Shown in pieces: positions 20,686 through 29,868 of a stretch of DNA of 64,000 nucleotides (positions are counted from its first letter, which is position 1; every line of letters starts with the position of its first letter). The notes under the pieces are model-generated. The model was given only the letters and a program-made list of their open reading frames with translations. It made no database searches and had not been told where the DNA came from. Source of the stretch: Rubrivivax sp. (lineage in GTDB: Bacteria; Pseudomonadota; Gammaproteobacteria; Burkholderiales; Burkholderiaceae_C); contig JADCGQ010000001.1 in NCBI GenBank assembly GCA_020248945.1, forward strand, positions 1 to 64,000, read 5' to 3'. The translations under genes were made by a program, and so were the position numbers.

Positions 20686-20850
20686 CGTTCGGGCTGAGCC
20701 TGTCGAAGCCCTTGAGCCAGGCGCTTCGACAAGCTCAGCGCGAACGGTGTTTGCTGCACCCGGCGCTTCGACAGGCTCAGCGCGAACGGTGCTTGTTGCG
20801 CCGGGACTTCGACAAGCTCAGCCCGAACGGGGTGACCGACTCAGCGCGAA
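20686..20850. repeat. cluster of REP-like dispersed repeats
   Basis: Four near-identical 24-base copies of a repeat with core TTCGACAAGCTCAGCGCGAA lie in 145 bases: 20686-20709 (inverted), 20723-20746, 20765-20788 and 20806-20829. A truncated fifth copy at about 20838-20850 contains the stop codon of the following minus-strand kinase. Copy one pairs with copy two as a long hairpin, which could terminate both convergent transcripts. Related sequence appears at 39912-39944, and a half copy follows the subtilisin gene near 9108-9120. This repeat type is widespread in Burkholderiales genomes. Confidence 0.9.
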
Positions 20851-23372
20851 CCCTGATCGTCCAGAACGGCCCTCACCGCGCCCAGCAGGTCGGTGCTCGT
20901 GAAGGGCTTGTCCAGCGTGGCGGCCCCGGTGTCGGCCAAGGTCTGGCGGGCGGCATCGGACAAGGTGTCGCCGCTCACGAACAACATCCGCCGCGCCAGC
21001 GCCGGGTGTTCTGCCTGCAGGCGCTGCCACAGCGCCGGGCCGTCGAGATCGGGCATGCGCACGTCGCTGACGACGGCATCGAAGCGGGCCCCGGCCAGCA
21101 GCTCCAGCGCCACCGCGCCCGACTCGGCGGTGAGCACGTCGAAGCCGGCGGACTCGAGCACCTCGCGCATCAGCTCGGCGACCTCGGGTTCGTCGTCGAC
21201 CACCAGCACGCGCCGCAGCTCGCCGGCTGCGGCCTCGGCGTCGGAGGTGTCCGATGGCGTGGCGGCCTGCACGTCGCCATCGGCCGACTTCTCGCCACTG
21301 ATCGGCAGGCTCAGCCGGAACGACGCCCCGGCCGGCGCGGCCACGCCGTCACTGTCCCGCGGCTGCTCGAGCACGAGGTCGCCGCCGTGCTCGCGCACGA
21401 TTCCGCGTGACACCGACAGGCCGAGCCCCGTGCCCAGACCCACGGCTTTGGTGGTGAAAAACGGCTCGAACAGGCGCTCGTGCAGCTCGACCGGCACGCC
21501 CGGGCCGGTGTCGGCCACGCGCAGCCACACGCGTGGCTCGCGCCCGGGGCGCGGCAGCTCGACGCCGGTGCTGATGCTCAGCACACGCGTGAGCGTGGCC
21601 GCGCCCTCCATCGCCTGCTGCGCATTGACCATCAGGTTGAGCACCACCTGGCCGATCTGGTCGGCGTCGGCCTGCACGTCGGGCAGGCCCTCGCCGAGTG
21701 CCAGATCGACGCGCACGCCGTGGCTGCGCAGGGTGTAGCCGAGCATGTCGGTGGCGGCGCGCACGATGTCGTCGAGCTGCACCGCGCGCCGCGACGGTGG
21801 TCGCTGGCGCGCCATGTTCAGGAAGGTGCGCACGATGCGGCCGCAGCGCTCGGCGGCCTCGCGGATGCGGCGCGCGTCATCCTGCAGGGCACCCGGCTCC
21901 GCACCCGCGGCCACCTTCTCCTCGAGCAGGCTGGCGCGGCCCATCGCGATCGCCAGCGGGTTGTTGAGCTCGTGGGCCACGCCCGCCAGCAGCGAGCCCA
22001 TGGCGGAGAGCTTCTCGCTCTGGCGCAAGGCCTCGCGCTGGCGCTCGATTTGGTCGGAGGCCTCGCGCTGGCGCCGGAAGGTGTCGGTGACGGCGTCGAC
22101 CCAGCCCTGCCAACGCCGGCCCAGGCGAGGCACCGGCGCGGCCGGGTCGGCGGCCAGTTGCCGCAGGTAGGCCAGCACCGCCACCGCCGGCGTGACGAAC
22201 CAGCGTGCGAACAACCACTGCCCGAGCACGAACACCGCCAGCAGCGCGCCGCCCAGCAGCGCGTTGGGCAGCAGGCTGCGCCACACCGGCGCCTGCAGGG
22301 TCGAGCGCGGCAGGGCCTCGACCACGATCCACGGCAGGCCTTCGCGGCTGGCGCTGGCGATCACCCAGTCGCCGACGTGGGAGAGCTGGCCGCGCTGGTG
22401 CACGAGGCGGTCCAGCAGCGCCTCGTCGACCGGGATTCCGCGTGCGGCCAGGCGGGTGGCCAGCGGCACGCTGACGCGCGTGTCCGCCAGCCCCTGGCCG
22501 GGCGGCGCGCGCAAAGCCTCGCTGGCATCGGCCAGCACGACGAGGCCGCGCTCGACGATCCAGACCTGGCTGTCGTCGGCCTGCCAGCGCAGGGCCAGGC
22601 GCTGCAGCGTGTCGATGCGGAAGTCCAGGCTCACCTCGCCGCGGTAGCGGCCGTCGACGATGACGGCGCTGCCGTGCGAGAGCACGAGCTCGCCGTGCAG
22701 CTGGCTGACATAGGGCACGCCCCAGAAGTCGGTGTCCTCCGGGTCGGCGGCGAGGTCCTTTTCGGCACGGGCCACGCCGGCCTGTCGGGGGACGTCGAGC
22801 CCGCGCAGGTCGGCAACCCCCATGCTGGCCAGCATGCGCGCGGTGTCGACCCAGGGGTAGCCGAAGCTGAGGTTGTCTTCGGCGGCGGCAAACCAGGTGG
22901 CCTCGAAGCCCGGCTCGCGCGCGTGCACGATGCGCGCCACGTCGAGGAAGACACGCGCCCGCCGCAGCCAGGCCTCGTCGGGCGCGCGGCCATCGACCGG
23001 GGCCCACCACAGCTGCCCGAAGCGCTGCTGGGCCGCGGTGTCGGCGGGGTCGACGGCCCAGCCGTCGCCACCGGCGCGCGGGCGCAGCGCGCGGCGCAGG
23101 GCCGGGCCGGGGTCGGGTGGCTCGCGCCAGTGTTCCTCGAGCAGGCGGCGCAGGTCCTGCACGTGTTCGGCGGCGGGCCGCGCGAGTTCGGCCAGCACCT
23201 GCATGCGTTCATCGACACGGGCGCCGAGCTCGCGCTCGGCCTCGGCCGAGCGGGCGGCGAACTGCTGTGCCGTCAGCACCGCCAGCAGCAGCCCCACCGG
23301 CACCACCAGCCACCACAGCAGCCGCCGCGCCAGGGCCGGCGTGCCCGCGGGCACGCGCGCCGATGCAGTCAC
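20841..23372 (-). CDS. membrane hybrid sensor histidine kinase
   Basis: The 843-residue protein has a first membrane helix near residues 15-35, a long extracytoplasmic sensor region resembling a Cache-type domain, a second helix near 365-390 and a HAMP-like linker. The HisKA domain has His467 in GVAHELNNPLAIA, then come an HATPase domain and a C-terminal receiver with Asp770 in VSDVRMPDLDG. It begins with GTG ten bases after the upstream response regulator stop, so the pair forms one operon. The phosphorelay could feed its own receiver, the neighbour's, or both. Signal unknown. The last codons are part of a dispersed repeat copy. Confidence 0.9.
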   Translation of the reverse strand: MTASARVPAGTPALARRLLWWLVVPVGLLLAVLTAQQFAARSAEAERELGARVDERMQVLAELARPAAEHVQDLRRLLEEHWREPPDPGPALRRALRPRAGGDGWAVDPADTAAQQRFGQLWWAPVDGRAPDEAWLRRARVFLDVARIVHAREPGFEATWFAAAEDNLSFGYPWVDTARMLASMGVADLRGLDVPRQAGVARAEKDLAADPEDTDFWGVPYVSQLHGELVLSHGSAVIVDGRYRGEVSLDFRIDTLQRLALRWQADDSQVWIVERGLVVLADASEALRAPPGQGLADTRVSVPLATRLAARGIPVDEALLDRLVHQRGQLSHVGDWVIASASREGLPWIVVEALPRSTLQAPVWRSLLPNALLGGALLAVFVLGQWLFARWFVTPAVAVLAYLRQLAADPAAPVPRLGRRWQGWVDAVTDTFRRQREASDQIERQREALRQSEKLSAMGSLLAGVAHELNNPLAIAMGRASLLEEKVAAGAEPGALQDDARRIREAAERCGRIVRTFLNMARQRPPSRRAVQLDDIVRAATDMLGYTLRSHGVRVDLALGEGLPDVQADADQIGQVVLNLMVNAQQAMEGAATLTRVLSISTGVELPRPGREPRVWLRVADTGPGVPVELHERLFEPFFTTKAVGLGTGLGLSVSRGIVREHGGDLVLEQPRDSDGVAAPAGASFRLSLPISGEKSADGDVQAATPSDTSDAEAAAGELRRVLVVDDEPEVAELMREVLESAGFDVLTAESGAVALELLAGARFDAVVSDVRMPDLDGPALWQRLQAEHPALARRMLFVSGDTLSDAARQTLADTGAATLDKPFTSTDLLGAVRAVLDDQGSR

Positions 23373-23382
23373 GCCGCTGCCG

Positions 23383-24162
23383 TCACGCCAGCGGCGGCAC
23401 GTAGACGTAGCCGACGTTGCGCACGGTCTTGAGCACCTCGGGCTTGTCGGGGTTGCGCTCGATCTTGCGGCGCAGGCGCATCACGCGCAGGTCGATGGAG
23501 CGGTCGAACACGTCCCAGCCGCGGTTGTGCGCCTGCTCCATGATCTGGTCGCGCGACAGCGGCCGGTTCGGGTGGCGCGCGAACAGCGCCAGCAGGTCGT
23601 ACTCGGCGGCCGTGATCTCGACCTCGCGGCCGTCAGTGGCCAGCAGCTTGCGTTGCTCGAGGTCGAGCCACAGGCTGCCGAAGGCGATGCGGCGGCTCAC
23701 ATCGGTGGGCAGCGCGATGGCGGGCACGGCCGGGGCCAGCGCCGAAGGCGGGGCCAGTGGGGCCAGCGGCGCCTGCGTGCGGCGCAGCACGGCGCGCACG
23801 CGCGCCAGCAGCTCGCGCAGCTCGAAGGGCTTGCCGATGTAGTCGTCGGCGCCGAGTTCCAGGCCGACGATGCGGTCCACCGACTCGCTGGCCGTCGTGA
23901 GCATGACGATGGCGACGCCGGCATGCGCCTCGCGCAGCCAGCGCGCCAGGCCAAGGCCGTTTTCGCCGGGCATGTTGATGTCGAGCAGCGCCAGCGCCGG
24001 GCGCTGCTCGGCGATGAGGGCGCGCGCCTCGGCGGCACCCGAGGCCGCGCGCACCGCGAAGCCGTGGCGCCCGAAGTACTCGGCCAGCAGGCTGCGCAGC
24101 TCGGGCTCGTCGTCGACGATGAGCAGGGGCGTGGCCGCAGCGGGTTCGGGGGTCGGCACCAT
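23383..24162 (-). CDS. OmpR-family response regulator
   Basis: The 259-residue protein has an N-terminal receiver with Asp61 in LLDINMPGENG and the KPFELRELLARVRAVLRR end. After a proline/alanine-rich linker comes an OmpR-type winged-helix DNA-binding domain (EITAAEYDLLALFARHPNRP to VRNVGYVY). It is the partner of the kinase immediately downstream. The open frame runs up to 24435, but ATG 24162 leaves only a short leader before the receiver and is the more likely start. Target genes cannot be told from the sequence. Confidence 0.9.
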   Translation of the reverse strand: MVPTPEPAAATPLLIVDDEPELRSLLAEYFGRHGFAVRAASGAAEARALIAEQRPALALLDINMPGENGLGLARWLREAHAGVAIVMLTTASESVDRIVGLELGADDYIGKPFELRELLARVRAVLRRTQAPLAPLAPPSALAPAVPAIALPTDVSRRIAFGSLWLDLEQRKLLATDGREVEITAAEYDLLALFARHPNRPLSRDQIMEQAHNRGWDVFDRSIDLRVMRLRRKIERNPDKPEVLKTVRNVGYVYVPPLA

Positions 24163-24477
24163 GGTCGGGGCGGGGCGATCATAGCCAGCGTCCACCGCTG
24201 CCGGGCCGCCCGCGGCCAATGCGGCAGCGAACCACGGGTGGTGGAAAACCGGGTGGGGCCGGAACGGAGTGCCCATCCCCCCAATGGTGGAGGCGACGCG
24301 TATCGCCGGTGCATCGCGCGGGCGGGCGCCGTGTTTCGTTTGTTCGTGGCGCGGCAGCGCGCCGGCAACAAAGCAAACCCGCGGGCGCCGCGGCTGACAC
24401 GACAGCGATACCGGCGGCGCGCACAGTCCTGCCACACCCCGCCCACTTCCACCCGCTCCAGCCGAACACCTTCTGCG
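24163..24477. other. intergenic region between divergent genes
   Basis: About 315 bases separate the response regulator from a small plus-strand gene. It is GC-rich like its surroundings, with slightly more A/T around 24337-24350 and 24368-24377. I see no clear -35/-10 pair, tRNA, repeat or conserved small frame here. Promoters for both neighbours are presumably inside it. Confidence 0.5.
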
Positions 24478-24729
24478 ATGAACGCCGCCAACGCTTCAGG
24501 CCCGGGCTTCGGCCGCACCAGCGGCTTCCCCGCGAGCGCGCTGCCCGAGCTGCACCGCAGCGAGGCCTTCGTCGAAGACCTGTTCGACTGCAGCGGCTTC
24601 ACGCCCGAGCGCAGCGCACGCCCCGAGCTGGCCACCAGCGGCCGCTGGAGTGCGGTGCTGCTGTGTGGCGTGCCGCTGCTGGTGGCCTTGCTGGGTGGCG
24701 TGCTGGCCTTCTTCCACGGCATCGGCTGA
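24478..24729 (+). CDS. small single-pass membrane protein, function unknown
   Basis: An 83-residue frame beginning at ATG 24478. It has a soluble part with acidic and aromatic residues (ALPELHRSEAFVEDLFDC) and one hydrophobic helix near the C terminus (AVLLCGVPLLVALLGGVLAF) ending in HGIG. It is not a shadow of another gene, and coding periodicity looks normal for the region. I do not recognise a family. It is followed by a hairpin before a convergent lipoprotein gene. Moderate confidence that it is expressed. Confidence 0.5.
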   Translation: MNAANASGPGFGRTSGFPASALPELHRSEAFVEDLFDCSGFTPERSARPELATSGRWSAVLLCGVPLLVALLGGVLAFFHGIG

Positions 24730-24813
24730 ACCGCCGGTCCGTCTGCACACCGAGAGAGACGCCGTCACAGGCGCAGGCATCGGCTCAGGGAAGCGTTGAC
24801 GACGAACCGCGAC

Positions 24814-24832
24814 ACCCGCCCTCCGGGCGGGT
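24814..24832. terminator. hairpin between convergent genes
   Basis: A perfect seven-base stem (ACCCGCC / GGCGGGT) with a five-base loop lies between the small membrane protein and the convergent lipoprotein gene. There is no T-run on either strand, so termination is suggested only by position. Confidence 0.4.
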
Positions 24833-24860
24833 CGGCAGGTCACCCCCCCTCGCGGGAGGA

Positions 24861-25397
24861 TCAGCGCGCGAGCAGGCCGTCTTCGCGCAGGCGGTGGATC
24901 ACGGCGTCGGCCATGCGCTCGGCCACCTGCTGCGGCGGGGTGCCCGAGCGGGTGTCGAGTTCACCGGCGTAGCGCCACACCACCGTGCGCGTCAGCGTGT
25001 CGCGCAGTTCCACCTGCAGTGCGGTGCGCCCCACGGCCGCCGCGGGCAGGCTGATCTGCACGAAGTGGCTGGCCGCCGGCCGTCGTGGCGCGGCCGTGCC
25101 GGGTGGTGTCGCGGCGATCGTCGGCACACCCGCCGCGCGCAGGCGGCGCAGCAGGGCCGCGTCGACTTGCTCGCGCGTGGCGCCTGCCGCGCTGGGCTGG
25201 CCGCGCGAGGCGGCGGCCTCGGTCGGTGGCGCCATCACCACCACCGCCGTGACCTCGGCGCGGTACTGCGCGCGCCGCTCGCTCGTCGACACCACCGGCG
25301 GCTCGGCTGCGGGCGTGACCAGGCAGCCGGCGAGCAAGGCGCCGGCGGCGGCGCACGTGGGCCGCAAGGAGCTGAGCAGGGCGTGGGCAGGGCGCAC
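24861..25397 (-). CDS. putative lipoprotein, function unknown
   Basis: The 178-residue product has a lipobox (LLAGC) about 25 residues from the start, so it is probably a lipid-anchored envelope protein. The mature part is alanine-rich in its first half. It then has a region with alternating hydrophobic residues (VQISLPAAAVGRTALQVEL, then TRTVVWRYAGEL) and a final helix, a layout reminiscent of small outer-membrane lipoproteins that respond to efflux or envelope genes. I do not recognise a family. The start is GTG 25397. It lies downstream of the maltodextrin operon on the same strand, 61 bases after that operon's last stop. Confidence 0.65.
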   Translation of the reverse strand: MRPAHALLSSLRPTCAAAGALLAGCLVTPAAEPPVVSTSERRAQYRAEVTAVVVMAPPTEAAASRGQPSAAGATREQVDAALLRRLRAAGVPTIAATPPGTAAPRRPAASHFVQISLPAAAVGRTALQVELRDTLTRTVVWRYAGELDTRSGTPPQQVAERMADAVIHRLREDGLLAR

Positions 25398-25458
25398 GGC
25401 GGTGGACGGGGGCTCATCGGCTTATCGGCCGCCCCGTCACCCGCTTGAGCGCCGGCTC

Positions 25459-28236
25459 TCAGCGCAGCAGCACGCGACCGGCCAGCGCCGGCAAGGTGAA
25501 ACGGATCAGCTCGCCCTCGGTCGAGATCTCGCCGGCGCCGCCGGCCTCCAGGGCGTCGCGCAGCGGCCCGGCCGGAAACCCGGCCGGGCGCGCCATCTGC
25601 ACACTGCGCGCCGTGGTGCCGTTGTTCACCGCCACCAGTGCCCAGCGCTCGCCCTTGTCGGCTGATGTGCCCGCGGCCAGCCGGCGCGGCCAGACGACCA
25701 CGTGCTCGTCCACCACCACCGGTGCCATCAGCTCGCCGCGCCGCAGCACGGGGTGTGCATGGCGCATCGCGATGAGGCGGCGGAACTGCTCGCGCAAGCC
25801 CAGGTCGGGCCGGCCGCCTTCGTCGGGCCAGGGGTAGGTGGCGCGGTTGTAGGGGTCGTCGCCGCCGGTCACGCCGACCTCGTCGCCGTAGTACACGGTG
25901 GGCGCGCCGGGGTAGCTCATCTGCAGGAACACGCCGAGCAGCAGCCGCTGCTTGGCGCGGGCGATGACGGCGGGGTCCTTGACGTCGTCGTGCCAGCCGA
26001 AGACGTGCAGCGCGCGCGCCTGGTCGTGGCTGGAGAGCAGGTTCATCAGCGCCTGGTGCACCGGTGCCGGGTAGGCCTCGCGCAGGTGCTCGAGCTGCGC
26101 CACCAGCGCGGCGGCCTTGCCACCCGCTGCGTAGTCCTGCACGGCGTTGCGGAAGACGTAGTTCATCGTCGAGTCGAACATGTCGCCGAGGAAGTACTTG
26201 CTCGAGTCGAACCAGGTCTCGGCCACCGTCAGCGCGTCGGGCTTGGTGGCCTTGACGGCCTGGCGCCACTCGCGCCAGAAGTCATCGGGCACCCAGGGCG
26301 CGACGTCCATCCGCCAGCCGGCGGCACCGCGCTGGAGCCAGGTGCGCGTCACGCTGTCGGACTTGCCGTACGCAAACTCGCGCCAACCGGGGCTCGATTT
26401 GTCGAGCTCGGGCAGATCGGGCACGCCGACCCAGCCGCGGTACTGCCGGTCGGGCGCGGTCTGCGTCGGGTCGAAGCGGTACCAGCTGAAGTAAGGGCTC
26501 TTCGGGTTGGGCTTGCCGCCGGAGAACGCGCCGTTGCTGTGGAAGTTGCCGTAGCGGTCGAAGTAGATCGAGTCGCTGCCGGTGTGGTTGAGGCTGGCAT
26601 CGGGGATCACGCGGATGCCGCGCTTCGCCGCCTCGCGCACAAGGCGCTCGAAGGCGGCGTTGCCACCGAAGGCCGGGTCGACGTTCAGGTAGTCGGCGTG
26701 GTCGTACTTGTGGTTGCTGGCGGCGCGGAACACCGGCGTCATGTAGATCGTGTTGGCGCCCAGGGCCTGGATGTCGTCGAGCTTGTCGGCCAGGCCGTCG
26801 AGATCGCCGCCGAAGAAGTCGTTGTTGAAGACGGCATCGCTGCCGTCGCCGCTGCCGGGCTTGAAGGGCTTCTCGTTCCAGCTCTTGTGCGTCTCGACGC
26901 CGACGTTGCGGTACTTGTCGCGGCCGGGCTTCGGATCGTTGGCGCGGTTGCCGTTGCGGAAGCGCTCGGGGAAGACGTAGTAGTAGACGATGTCGGCGGC
27001 CCACTCGGGCACCGCCAGGCCGGGCGCGTGCACCGTCTGGCGGAAGCGGCGGATGCCACCGGCGTTGGCCGGCCGGTCGGCCACGGCACCCAGGCCGCCG
27101 GTGCCCTTCTCGCGCGTCCAGTGCAGTGGCTCGGTGTTGTTCTGGTAAGCGAAGAGCTTGCCGCCGATTTCCACCTCGAACCAGTAGCCGTGCACGGCCA
27201 CGTCGGTGAATCGGTGGCGGGCGCTGAAGTGCTCGCGGCCGTCGGGCGCGGTGCGGCGGCTCATCGGCAGGCGGGTCAGCGGCGTGTACTCCAGCACCTC
27301 CTGGTTGCCTTCGAGCCGGCGCCTTTCGATCACCAGCGTGGCGCGCTGCACGCCGGGCAGGGCTGTCAACGCGAACTCGATGTCGGTGCCCGCGGGCACG
27401 GCGCCGAAGGGCTGCTTGTGCGCGGTGCTGCGCGAGTCGAAGCGCAGGCTCAGTGCGACGGGGTCGGTGACGGCCGCGGCGCGCGGATCGGCCCAGCTCT
27501 TCGGCCCGATGTCCAGCTGCGGCCGGCCGCCGGCCCAGGCCAGGCGCAGCGTGTGCTCGCCGCTGAAGCTGTGCGCGAAGTTGGCGCCCTGGCCGAAGCC
27601 GCCGGGGCCGATGGTGCTGGTGTCCTTCCAGGCCGCGTCGCCGATCTTGAACTCGTGCCGGCCCTCCAGCTTGACGTTCAGGTAGTAGGCATCGCAGCTG
27701 AACTGGAACTGGAAGTCGTCGAGCGCCGCCCAGTTGTTGGGCGTGCCGCGCAGGAAGAGGGCCGTGGCGCCCAGCGGCGGCTCGTTGGCGGGGCATTCGT
27801 CGATGCGCAGCTCGGGCGTGGTGGGGTCGGCCATGGTGACGGTGAAGCGGTAGGTGCCGGGCGTGGTCGTGGAGTTCGTGCCACCAAAGCGGCGCTGCAG
27901 TTCGGGCCCCTTGGGCACGAGGCGCCGGCCGTCGGCGCTGCCGTAGTCGGCGTCGGCACTCCAGCCTTCGTCGCCGAGCTTGAAGCGGTGCTCGCCTTGC
28001 AGCCGGGTGACGAGCTCCCAACGGTTGCAGAACCAGGTGAAGCGCTGCGCCTCGGGTGCGGCCCAGGCGTTGAAGCTGCCGCGCAGGTAGACGGCGCGGC
28101 CCTGCAGCGGATCGGGCCGGCAGGCCGCGGCGGCGGACGCCGTCGGCGCCGCCTGCGCGTGGGCCGGAGCGGTGGTCAGCAGCAGCGCCGCGGCAGCCGC
28201 AGCGGCCAAGGGCCTAACGGACACGCTTGTAGGCAC
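25459..28236 (-). CDS. exported GH13 alpha-glucan hydrolase with N-terminal starch-binding-like domains
   Basis: A 925-residue secreted enzyme. After the signal peptide there are two related modules (about 40-130 and 135-225), each with an 'LRGxxNxW' strand and an 'EFKIGDxxW' strand. These resemble the CBM/E-set domains of pullulanases. An Ig-like neopullulanase N-domain follows, then the TIM barrel. The catalytic residues are Asp644 (GWRMDVAPW), Glu673 (TVAETWF) and Asp738 (SSHDQAR), as in cyclomaltodextrinase/neopullulanase enzymes. It probably trims maltodextrins or cyclodextrins outside the cytoplasm. The GTG start overlaps the preceding GH13 gene by 23 bases. Last gene of the malK-to-amylase operon. 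Confidence 0.9.
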   Translation of the reverse strand: MPTSVSVRPLAAAAAAALLLTTAPAHAQAAPTASAAAACRPDPLQGRAVYLRGSFNAWAAPEAQRFTWFCNRWELVTRLQGEHRFKLGDEGWSADADYGSADGRRLVPKGPELQRRFGGTNSTTTPGTYRFTVTMADPTTPELRIDECPANEPPLGATALFLRGTPNNWAALDDFQFQFSCDAYYLNVKLEGRHEFKIGDAAWKDTSTIGPGGFGQGANFAHSFSGEHTLRLAWAGGRPQLDIGPKSWADPRAAAVTDPVALSLRFDSRSTAHKQPFGAVPAGTDIEFALTALPGVQRATLVIERRRLEGNQEVLEYTPLTRLPMSRRTAPDGREHFSARHRFTDVAVHGYWFEVEIGGKLFAYQNNTEPLHWTREKGTGGLGAVADRPANAGGIRRFRQTVHAPGLAVPEWAADIVYYYVFPERFRNGNRANDPKPGRDKYRNVGVETHKSWNEKPFKPGSGDGSDAVFNNDFFGGDLDGLADKLDDIQALGANTIYMTPVFRAASNHKYDHADYLNVDPAFGGNAAFERLVREAAKRGIRVIPDASLNHTGSDSIYFDRYGNFHSNGAFSGGKPNPKSPYFSWYRFDPTQTAPDRQYRGWVGVPDLPELDKSSPGWREFAYGKSDSVTRTWLQRGAAGWRMDVAPWVPDDFWREWRQAVKATKPDALTVAETWFDSSKYFLGDMFDSTMNYVFRNAVQDYAAGGKAAALVAQLEHLREAYPAPVHQALMNLLSSHDQARALHVFGWHDDVKDPAVIARAKQRLLLGVFLQMSYPGAPTVYYGDEVGVTGGDDPYNRATYPWPDEGGRPDLGLREQFRRLIAMRHAHPVLRRGELMAPVVVDEHVVVWPRRLAAGTSADKGERWALVAVNNGTTARSVQMARPAGFPAGPLRDALEAGGAGEISTEGELIRFTLPALAGRVLLR

Positions 28237-29842
28237 TGTAGCCCCCGCCAGGGCTGGCCTCGGGCACCAGGACCTTCACGCTCTTCGGCGGCATCACCAT
28301 CTCCAGCAGACCGGTGGTGATGCGCAGCTTCTCGGAGCCGCCCAGCGCCTCGACCATCATCCACACGTTCATCAGCTTGCTGTTGGCCACCATCACCGTC
28401 TCGCGCACCTCCACATCCGACGGGTTGGCGACCACGACCACGGTGTCGAGCGCGCGATCGGTGTGGCGCTCGAAGGCGAACAGGCGCTCGGTGGTGAGCG
28501 GGCGGAAGTCGCCCACGCGCAGCGCGCGGCGCTGCTTGCGCAGGCCGATGAGCTTGCGCGTCCAGGCCAGCGTCGGGTTGTCGTCGCGCACCAGGTCCCA
28601 ACGCATGGGGCCGCGCATTTCGGGGTCGTCGCCGCCGGTCATGCCGACTTCGCTGCCGTAGTACAGGTTGGGAGCTGCCGGCAACGTGAACTGCAGCACC
28701 TGCGCGAGGCGCCGCGAGGGCTCGTGCGGCAGCGCGGTGGCGATGCGCGGCGTGTCGTGGTTGTCGAGCATCAGCCAACTCTTCAGCAGGTTCTCGATGC
28801 CGCTGTCGGCCACCATGCGATCGACCATGCGCAGCGCCAGAGCCGGCGTCATGCGGCCATCGGCCAGCCGCAGCACGATCTCGCGCAGCGTGAAGTTCAT
28901 GACGCCGTCGACCGCCGGGAACCATTCCTTCGGGTAGTTGGCGATCTCACCGACGACCAGCGAGCCCGGCTTCTCGGCGTGCGCGGCCTTCGTGAGCTGC
29001 TCGAGCCACTGGAAGCCGATGTCCACGGCCACGTCGAGCCGCCAGCCGTCGATGCCGTCGCGCAGGTAGCTGCGCACCACGGAGTCCCGGGCGCCCCAGA
29101 CGTGCGCACGCACGGCGGGGTTCTCCAGGTTCAGCTCGGGCAGATTCTCGGCTAGCCACCACACGCGCGTGCCGCTCTGGTACTGCGGGCCGAAGTAGAA
29201 CCAGTCGCGCCATTTGGACTGCGGGTTGGCCATCGCGTCCTTGAAGATCGGCGCGTTGCGGCCCATGTGGTTGAACACGCCGTCCAGCACCAACTTCATG
29301 CCGCGGCGGTGCACATCGGCGGCGAGCGCCTTCACATCCGCGCGCGTGCCGAACTCCGGGCTCACGGCCTGGTAGTCGAAGGCGTCGTACTTGTGGTTGG
29401 TGTAGGCCAGGTGGATGGGGTTGAGGTAGACGACGTCGGCGCCCAGCGTCTGGACGTGGTCGAGCCGGCTGCGGGTGCTGGCGATGTCGCCGCCCCAGAA
29501 CTGGATCTCGTGGCTCCAGAGGCGCTCGCTCTCCAGGTACACGCCGCGCTTCGGGTTCTCTGTCCAGGGGTGCAGCGTCTTCGGGGCGGGGTACAGGGCA
29601 CGCTTGGCTTCGAGGTTGGCGCTGGGCGCGAAGCGGTCCACCAGCACCTGGTAGACGAGCGCGCCGATGCGCCAGTCCTTCTCGCGCCGCTCGTAGGTGC
29701 CGGCCACGGCGGTGTCGGTGGTGTTGCCGGCGGGGGTGTCCACGTGGGTGGCAAAGCCCTGCGCCGCGGCCTGGTGGACGGCACCGGGCAGCGCGCCGGC
29801 GGCGGCCGCGGCGGCCAGCAGTTGGCGGCGGGTCATGGACAT
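28214..29842 (-). CDS. exported GH13 alpha-amylase-family glycosidase, paralogue 1
   Basis: A 542-residue enzyme with an N-terminal MTRRQLLAAAAAAG signal of the twin-arginine type, then a complete GH13 barrel. Catalytic residues are Asp270 (GWRLDVAVD), Glu299 (VVGEIANYP) and Asp363 (LDNHDTPR). The HKYDAFDY and [10 protein letters not shown] segments and the C-terminal beta domain are also visible. It is very similar along its whole length to the next gene, so they are tandem duplicates. ATG 29842 has AGGAG upstream; the second ATG two codons later also fits. Product specificity is unknown: alpha-amylase, maltogenic amylase and neopullulanase activities all occur among such proteins. Confidence 0.92.
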   Translation of the reverse strand: MSMTRRQLLAAAAAAGALPGAVHQAAAQGFATHVDTPAGNTTDTAVAGTYERREKDWRIGALVYQVLVDRFAPSANLEAKRALYPAPKTLHPWTENPKRGVYLESERLWSHEIQFWGGDIASTRSRLDHVQTLGADVVYLNPIHLAYTNHKYDAFDYQAVSPEFGTRADVKALAADVHRRGMKLVLDGVFNHMGRNAPIFKDAMANPQSKWRDWFYFGPQYQSGTRVWWLAENLPELNLENPAVRAHVWGARDSVVRSYLRDGIDGWRLDVAVDIGFQWLEQLTKAAHAEKPGSLVVGEIANYPKEWFPAVDGVMNFTLREIVLRLADGRMTPALALRMVDRMVADSGIENLLKSWLMLDNHDTPRIATALPHEPSRRLAQVLQFTLPAAPNLYYGSEVGMTGGDDPEMRGPMRWDLVRDDNPTLAWTRKLIGLRKQRRALRVGDFRPLTTERLFAFERHTDRALDTVVVVANPSDVEVRETVMVANSKLMNVWMMVEALGGSEKLRITTGLLEMVMPPKSVKVLVPEASPGGGYSAYKRVR

Positions 29843-29868
29843 CGGGGCTCCTGGGTGGGCAGCCTGGT

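Noticed and set aside
20686-20850. CRISPR-like array
   Set aside because: The repeats are in mixed orientation with unequal short spacers (13-18 bases) and no cas genes; they are dispersed REP-like repeats found elsewhere in the window.
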